Source: Talpa occidentalis (Eukaryota; Chordata; Mammalia; Eulipotyphla; Talpidae). From it: 64,000 nucleotides of DNA. Made by a program: the position numbers and the translations under genes. The notes below the pieces were generated by a model, which had not been told where the DNA came from, did not search any database, and saw nothing but the letters and a program-made list of their open reading frames with translations. The stretch covers positions 18,132,850 to 18,196,849 of the forward strand of contig NW_023600993.1 in the NCBI RefSeq assembly GCF_014898055.3, in the 5' to 3' direction. This document shows, piece by piece, positions 59,426 to 64,000 of this stretch; position 1 is the stretch's first letter; the number at the start of each line of letters is the position of its first letter.

Positions 59426-61335
59426 AAAGTTCATAAATGATAGATTGGAAATATAATAAAAGTTACTTTCTTATGAGTAATTCTACCTAAATAACTGAGT
59501 CAATTTAAGATACTAAAAAAAATAATTTTATTTTCTTAGTAAACTTAATTTTATATAAAATTAAATGCTTAAATATCTCAAGGTACAATTACTTTACAGA
59601 AGTTTCATCCAATAACACAACTTGTACTTCTTATACCTTCTATTCCTTCCTTAGTGATTATTTTATATGACTTCTAAAAGTTTATGAGAAATGCAAATTT
59701 ATTTAGAGTACATTTTTCTCCTAACCCACTCCCCATCACCCTTATATTGGCAAAGCACTATAAAAATTTTCAAGTATTTTTGTCACATTTAAGCAAACAG
59801 AAAGAAGTAAATTCTAATGAGGAGTGTTTAGATCTCAACTACATTTATAGACTAAAGACCTATGTAATGCATTTGGAAGGTTAGAATTACTTGTTTACTT
59901 GGCTATTTCCATTCTGAATCAGTTGGGCTAGTTATATACAATATTTGCATATTGAAGCCCATTACTTCCTTAAAGTAAGATGTGACTGATAAGTATAGAT
60001 ATTCTTAAAATTGAAAAAAATATTTGAAATTGGAACTGTTTTTGGAAAACAAATCATATAATTACCATATCTACAGAGTCTAATTCTAATCCAGATGTTT
60101 CAGTCAATGCAGAGATCAGCCCCTAAAGACAGCTGTATCTGGTCTCAGTTTTTGGCAGTAGATACTACACAGTGTGTCAATAGGACACAGCCATTAACCA
60201 CATTTGTGGCAAAGCTGACTCAGTCTGTATAGAACAAGCATTATCTATTTGCCTTAATTCTAGTCCTTATCTTACCTGCTGGTTTCTAGGACAGGAGTGC
60301 CAATCTACATCAGAGCTGTGTGAGGTGGGGCAAGTAAACACTTCACCTTTACCCTTGGACTTGGGAAAATGATGACCAAGTGGCAGTAATAGTAGGACCA
60401 AGAGGCCAAGAACAACTTGTGCTGCTGGCTACATTCACCCATGTCTTTGCTAGAGTCTCTCTACTTTCCGGAAGCACTGTCCTATGATTGCTCTAAAGAC
60501 CCAGAGATAAAGTTAACTGAGTTGTCTTTCATCAGGTTGTTGGTTTCAGATCCATTTCCCCTCCTTAAATTATACCCCCTTTTAAAATAATGTCAGCCAA
60601 TATTTACAGAATGGATGACACAGCCATAATTCCTTAGATGAATGTGTACTGAGCATAAACTGCTTGCCAGGAGCAGAGCTGGGAGCTAAGGCTATAAAGC
60701 TGATAGAGATGGCAGAGTTCTCACTTTCAAAGAACTTTCAGCTTATTGGGAGGGAAGACATGGAACCATTCCAGAACAATTAGAAGGGGTAACATAGAGA
60801 TCAGTAAAGATGTTGGAGAGGAAATGAACATTTGCCTATGGAAAGAGATGAGGGAGCCTCACCAGTCAGAGTGGTGGCTGAAGACTTGGCCAACTCAGAG
60901 AAAGGAATGGTTGAAAGCACTTTCATGTATAAACAAAGATCAATTGCTCTTTAGGTTGGAAACTGCCGCCAAGGGTGGAGACCCTGTGGTTTTGATAAAC
61001 CACACTGAGATTAACAGATTAGCAGGGATGTGAAATAACCATCCTTGAATTTATTTGCTCACAGGGTACACACCATCATTCAGGCTGGATATGCAGTGTA
61101 GAAGGCTAGCTTTCCGGATGAGCTCATACTGGCCAGGTTCAAGTTCAGCTTTGTCATTTAGAGCTAAGAGAGAGTGGACAAGTTGCTTGATTACCTGTTT
61201 CCTCACCTGTGATGGGAAGGACAGGTCAGATAGCAGGCTTTAAAGATTTCCACTTTTGTTGGATATTTTGAAGGAGTTCTCAGAGCAATACTACTAGATT
61301 ATAACAAGCAAAGTGCTTCAAGTTCTGCTGGGCTT
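59426..61335. other. Unassigned sequence, one faint ancient repeat
   Basis: 60630-60760 (ACTGAGCATAAACTGCTTGCCAGG..AGAACTTTCAGCTTATTGGG) resembles the common TGTGCCAGGCACTG repeat also suspected near 5380-5500. No exon supported. The open frame at 60746-61033 is unrecognised. Confidence 0.4.
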
Positions 61336-62119
61336 ATAGGAAATCTTTTTTTTTTTAAATAATAAATTTTATTTTTATATTCCCCCATACAATTGCAAAC
61401 CCCCCATTCTGACCCCAATCCCTCCCCTCCCGCCCCCCACCCCCCAAAAAGTGTCTCTGGTTCATAGTTTTTTGTTGATTTTGATTTTCACTTTCTTATA
61501 GTTATTCATTTTCCTGGTCCCTTATTTAAGTTTTCTAGATTCCTGTTATGAGTGAGACCATCCGGTATTTTTCTTTTTCTTTTTGGCTTATTTCGCTGAG
61601 CATGATCCCTTCCAGCGCCATCCATGTTGCTGCAAATTGCATGTGTTTATCTTTTTTGAATGCTGAGTAATATTCCATGGTGTATATGTACCACATCTTC
61701 TTGATCCAGTCATCTATTTTTGGGCATTTGGGCTGTTTCCAAAGCTTAGCTATTGTAAATAGTGCTGCTATAAACATAGGGGTGCAGGTGCTCTTTGGAA
61801 TTGATGTTTCTGTGTCCTTTGGGTATATACCTAGGAGTGGAATTGCTGGATCATATGGAAGCTCTATGTTTAGTAGGTCCAGAAATCTCCACACAGCTCT
61901 CCATAGTGGTTGGACCAGTTTGCACTCCCACCAACAGTGTAGAAGAGTTCCTTTTTCTCCACAACCTCGCCAACATTTGCTGTTGCTAGTTTTTTTAATA
62001 TGTGCCATTCTCACTGGTGTAAGATGGTATCTCATGGTAGTTTTGATTTGCATTTCCCTGATTACAAGTGATGTTGAACATTTTTTCATATGTCTGTTGG
62101 CCATTTGCAAGGAAATCTT
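61336..62119 (-). mobile_element. Young L1 3' end, about 760 bp, truncated, sharing its target site with the next L1
   Basis: Antisense L1: T-run tail at 61346-61356, 3' UTR with a C-rich tract at 61422-61445, then the ORF2 C-terminal region up to about 62108. It is flanked by TAGGAAATCTT on the left (61337-61347) and AAGGAAATCTT on the right (62109-62119). It is nearly identical to the L1 at 24417-24991 where they overlap. Confidence 0.95.
61535..62108 (-). pseudogene. L1 ORF2 C-terminal domain, open frame of about 190 residues
   Basis: This is the C-terminal end of the L1 endonuclease/reverse transcriptase protein, uninterrupted from the truncation point to the natural stop. It starts inside the family sequence at [13 protein letters not shown] and continues with [19 protein letters not shown]. 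The cysteine-rich motif follows: [18 protein letters not shown], a CxxxC..HxxxxC-type nucleic-acid-binding motif. Next are [31 protein letters not shown] and the end MVSLITGI. The lack of stops over 570 bases, against many stops in the older copies here, marks a young insertion. The endonuclease, reverse-transcriptase core, ORF1 and promoter are missing, so it cannot act alone. The in-frame Met at the start is fortuitous. Confidence 0.93.
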
Positions 62120-62370
62120 TTTTTTTAATAGAAATTTTCATCTGCAATTTTTTTTTTGCCATACGTACTTTTTTATTTTTTTATTTTATATATTTCTTAC
62201 ATCATTTTTCATTTTTGCACAATATATGCATTTTCATCTTGGTTATAGTCCCCATACAATTCCCACCACCCTTGTTTTGATCCTACTCCCTTCTCTCCCC
62301 CCTGTAGTGTGTCCCTGGTTTACAGTTGCTTGTTGATTTTGATTTTTACTTTATTATAAAGGAAATCTTA
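62117..62370 (-). mobile_element. Second L1 3' end from a divergent subfamily, about 240 bp
   Basis: Antisense L1 3' UTR: CCCCATACAATTCCCACCACCC, TGATCCTACTCCCTTCTCTC, GTGTGTCCCTGGTTTACAG and TTGTTGATTTTGATTTTTAC run parallel to the young 3' UTR but differ at many sites. The tail in sense is an A9 run, TTGCAGATG..TTTCTATT, then another A-run. The right flank AAGGAAATCTT (62359-62369) repeats the site found at 62109-62119. Confidence 0.88.
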
Positions 62371-63285
62371 AAGGGAGATGATGAACTAAAACTAGAAGAG
62401 TAAGTGGCATGCAAATGAATAAACTGTAATTGCCTTGTGGCCAAATGCTGAAGTAGGCCTGGGATCAGAAGCATAAACCTTAGGACCCCTACAAATGGGA
62501 GAGTTAGACACGAGACCTACTTTAAGCCAAAATCCTTAAAGGGACAAGAATGGCCCCAGGTTAGTACAAAAATAGGTGAAGAGTTAGAGTTGGTCTGTAG
62601 TCCTAGTTTTGTGATCCCTGAAGTAAGATAATAACAACATTTAACATATAAGACAGCTTGATGATTTATAAAATCTTCCCACTATATCACATAATTTGAT
62701 AATATATCCCCTAACCTAAGTCAAAAGCAGAAGAGCCTTTATTTATTCTTTTGGACATAAAGTATCACTGATAAGACATGAGGTACCAAATTTAAGTTAG
62801 GTATCAACTAAAGAAGATTAGACACAATGCTATCACTTCATAGAGGGAGGAGAGAAGATCAAGGAAAAGTTGGAAACCTCCTTTCCGTTGTCACGACCCA
62901 CATCAACTGACCCAACCACAAAAATGAAATAGATGAAGCCTAGCAGTATCTTGTTTCCTTTGCTCCATGTATGCATGTCCTTTACTACGAAAGCCAATAA
63001 AACTGTGACTGAATACATTGCTGATGGCCACCTTGCTTATACAGCTTCCCCAGCAATCTCCAAAAAGAACAGAAAATTCACAAATACCTGGACTCATAAT
63101 ACATAAGCACGTTCCCACCTTTTATGTGCAAGAAAGACTTCACTCAACTAGGCAGGATTTACACAGCATTTTAGATCTACCCGGACTATAGTTCAGAAGT
63201 TTCCTGGTTTAACCATTGCAAAGCACCGTTCAGTCCATTGATATACTATCTTTTAGCCAAAGATCTATGACCTTTTGCACTTGTC
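62371..63285. other. Unassigned sequence
   Basis: 62620-62720 (GATAATAACAACATTTAACATA) may be an old MIR. Otherwise nothing recognised. Confidence 0.4.
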
Positions 63286-63388
63286 TGAACATGCCCATTT
63301 TACACAGAGGAGAGGTGAAAGTTAATAAAATCAAAGAACATGCTCGAAGTCACATAGTACATTAGATTTGAACTGAATCATGATAGGG
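63286..63388 (-). repeat. MIR SINE fragment
   Basis: Antisense MIR: CATGCCCATTTTACACAGAGGAG, ACATGCTCGAAGTCACATAG and AGATTTGAACTGAATC. Confidence 0.7.
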
Positions 63389-64000
63389 GGCTTCACTACC
63401 ATACTGGAATGCCTCATCTATCACTGAAAAATGTGACAGGAAGTTCAGGACATCCCACAAAAGCAATATTATGGGATATCAGAAGCAGGAATACTGTGGG
63501 CCAACATAGATTCTACAACGTCTGTTTTTGCTGTGGTTCTCAGACTGTTCTCCATGAAACCCCAAGGAGCTTGTCCTTGGGGACAGAGAAAGGGGGTAAG
63601 GCCCTGTGGGCAAGACTTTGGACTTTTCCATCCAAACATGAATTATATATTGGGTGTCAGATTAAGATTTCTTTTGAAGAAAGGCTCTATGTCTTTTTAA
63701 AAAAACTGGAAAATCCCAGGAAAGACCAAAGTCTAAGCTGTTAATTTTCAAACAGTTTTGAACCACTTTAAACTGTTAATTTTCAAAAGTTTCCTTGATG
63801 TGATATATTGGCTCTTGCAAACCAAAAGATGCCTCTGGCTTTTCTCTCCACATGATCTGGTGAGATAATACATGTGCAAAAGAATGAAGTGTCTGCAAAT
63901 TAAAGTCAACACAGGTCCTTAAGTCCACACCTGATGCTTTCTGACAGCAAATGTTATATTGCAACCTCACTGGATATTTTTCTACAATATCTCCCAACAG
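63389..64000. other. Unassigned sequence
   Basis: 63525-63600 (GTGGTTCTCAGACTGTTCTCC) has MER-type wording without a firm family. Open frames at 63409-63744 and 63776-63997 match no family I know. Confidence 0.4.

Noticed and set aside
61677..62336. 219-residue open frame on the plus strand
   Set aside because: It is the antisense of L1 ORF2, the 3' UTR and a second L1. The real frame is on the minus strand and shows the ORF2 cysteine motif.

Overview
The window is nuclear DNA of a placental mammal. It is AT-rich and poor in CpG. It holds layers of ancient eutherian or mammalian repeats (MIR, LINE-2, MER5/MER20 hAT transposons, MLT1 MaLR LTRs) under a younger lineage-specific layer of L1 3' ends and one tRNA-derived SINE family. 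That SINE opens GGGCCTCCC..GTGGCGCAG and ends in an AAATAAATAAATCTT tail. I read it as laurasiatherian, and it may come from a bat of the horseshoe-bat type, but that placement is from memory of repeat style and is weak. No host protein-coding exon, rRNA or functional tRNA gene could be supported. The only convincing coding matter is broken L1 ORF2.

Layout. 1-850: antisense L1 ORF2 cut at the reverse-transcriptase active site. 0.85-9 kb: mostly unassigned sequence with a MIR, a SINE remnant, a hAT-type element and MER5 copies. 9-13.8 kb: degraded L1, two MLT1-type LTRs, one SINE, an L1 3' end, L1 ORF2 remains, a GT microsatellite, MER5A and MIR. 13.8-24 kb: largely unassigned, with a SINE with a perfect 17-bp target duplication, MER20, two L2 copies and a MIR. 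24-27 kb: L2 copies in one orientation, one split by a young L1. 27-44 kb: short L1 3' stubs, MIRs, a 37-bp tandem duplication, a TA/CA microsatellite, one GC-richer unique block and an L1 ORF2/3' end. 44-48 kb: a decayed L1 interrupted by an LTR-like block and by a young L1 carrying extra 3' DNA. 50-51 kb: two SINEs in inverted orientation. 54-59 kb: L2, MIR and two L1 copies, one holding a nested SINE. 61-62.4 kb: two antisense L1 3' ends sharing one target site.

The repeats do not form a pathway. The most informative signals concern retrotransposition: an L1 3' transduction (46677-47153), reuse of one L1 target site by two elements (61336-62370), and SINE tails interrupted by short unique tracts. 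I did not find a convincing new gene system. The stretches reported as unassigned may contain conserved non-coding elements, which one sequence alone cannot show.
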